The notes under the pieces: generated by a model | Told to the model about the DNA's origin: nothing | The model's database searches: none | Seen by the model: only the letters and a program-made list of their open reading frames with translations | Program-made: the position numbers and the translations under genes | Assembly: GCF_003696305.1 (NCBI RefSeq) | Contig: NZ_RFFK01000017.1 | Span: forward strand, 18,014-61,589 | DNA from: Pseudomonas sp. AOB-7 | Lineage (GTDB): Bacteria > Pseudomonadota > Gammaproteobacteria > Pseudomonadales > Pseudomonadaceae | Length of the DNA stretch: 43,576 nt | Reading direction: 5' to 3' | Part shown: positions 43,543 through 43,576 of the stretch, in pieces | How positions within the stretch are numbered: the first letter of the stretch is position 1 | How the letters are laid out: every line of letters starts with the position of its first letter

Positions 43543-43576
43543 AAAGCTTTCCCGGCGCAAAGAAGAAACCCCAGAC

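Overview
The window is a very GC-rich chromosomal segment from a Pseudomonas-type gammaproteobacterium. Evidence for this is near-exact Crc, AlgC, OxyR (Cys199/Cys208), RNase PH and omega proteins. The backbone order also matches, from memory, the P. aeruginosa stretch PA5315-PA5362: rpmG-rpmB / oligopeptide-binding protein / radC / coaBC-dut-algC-argB / pyrE-crc / rph-yicC-gmk-rpoZ-spoT-ridA / oxyR-recG / hupA-rubB-rubA / phoR-phoB-ubiA-ubiC. No phage, plasmid, insertion-sequence transposase, CRISPR array, tRNA or rRNA was seen. Gene density is high, and almost every long open frame antisense to a real gene is a codon-bias shadow.

Layout. 1-579: start of a chemoreceptor on the minus strand that runs off the left edge. 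796-4048: an AraC regulator plus FAD oxidoreductase operon, divergent from a fatty-acid desaturase, with three 21-22 bp direct repeats between them. 4081-7944: a minus-strand operon arsS / TVP38-FAD reductase fusion / DUF3047. 8182-8584: ribosomal proteins L33 and L28. 8938-10515: a solitary peptide-binding protein. 10578-11252: radC. 11392-16607: coaBC-dut-algC-argB, with AlgC carrying a 395-residue membrane/periplasmic N-terminal extension. 16849-19436: thioesterase, DUF4124 protein, pyrE, crc. 19490-25366: DUF4870, rph, yicC, gmk, rpoZ, spoT, ridA. 25424-28613: lipoprotein, LysE exporter, AraC regulator, NAD-binding epimerase-like protein. 28856-33369: oxyR, recG, YbaK-HDOD protein. 33494-35148: two small conserved proteins and HU. 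35337-36732: rubredoxin reductase and rubredoxin. 36957-38117: a divergent BCCT transporter. 38104-43421: CNNM/CorC-type protein, phoR, phoB, ubiA, ubiC.

How the genes work together. The core is housekeeping: translation (L28, L33, HU), nucleotide supply (dut, pyrE, gmk), CoA and arginine synthesis, ubiquinone entry steps (ubiC, ubiA), stringent response (spoT with rpoZ), oxidative-stress control (oxyR), carbon catabolite control (crc), phosphate sensing (phoB-phoR with a Pho box upstream of phoB) and alginate/LPS sugar supply (algC). Accessory content lies in the desaturase, arsS and LysE modules.

The most notable structure is non-coding. Two MITE-like elements (28650-28793 upstream of oxyR; 40860-41074 exactly between phoB and phoR) have different terminal inverted repeats but share internal blocks at conserved distances from their ends. 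A 20-bp palindromic block of the second element recurs immediately after argB. Several other short palindromic repeat families occupy the intergenic spaces.
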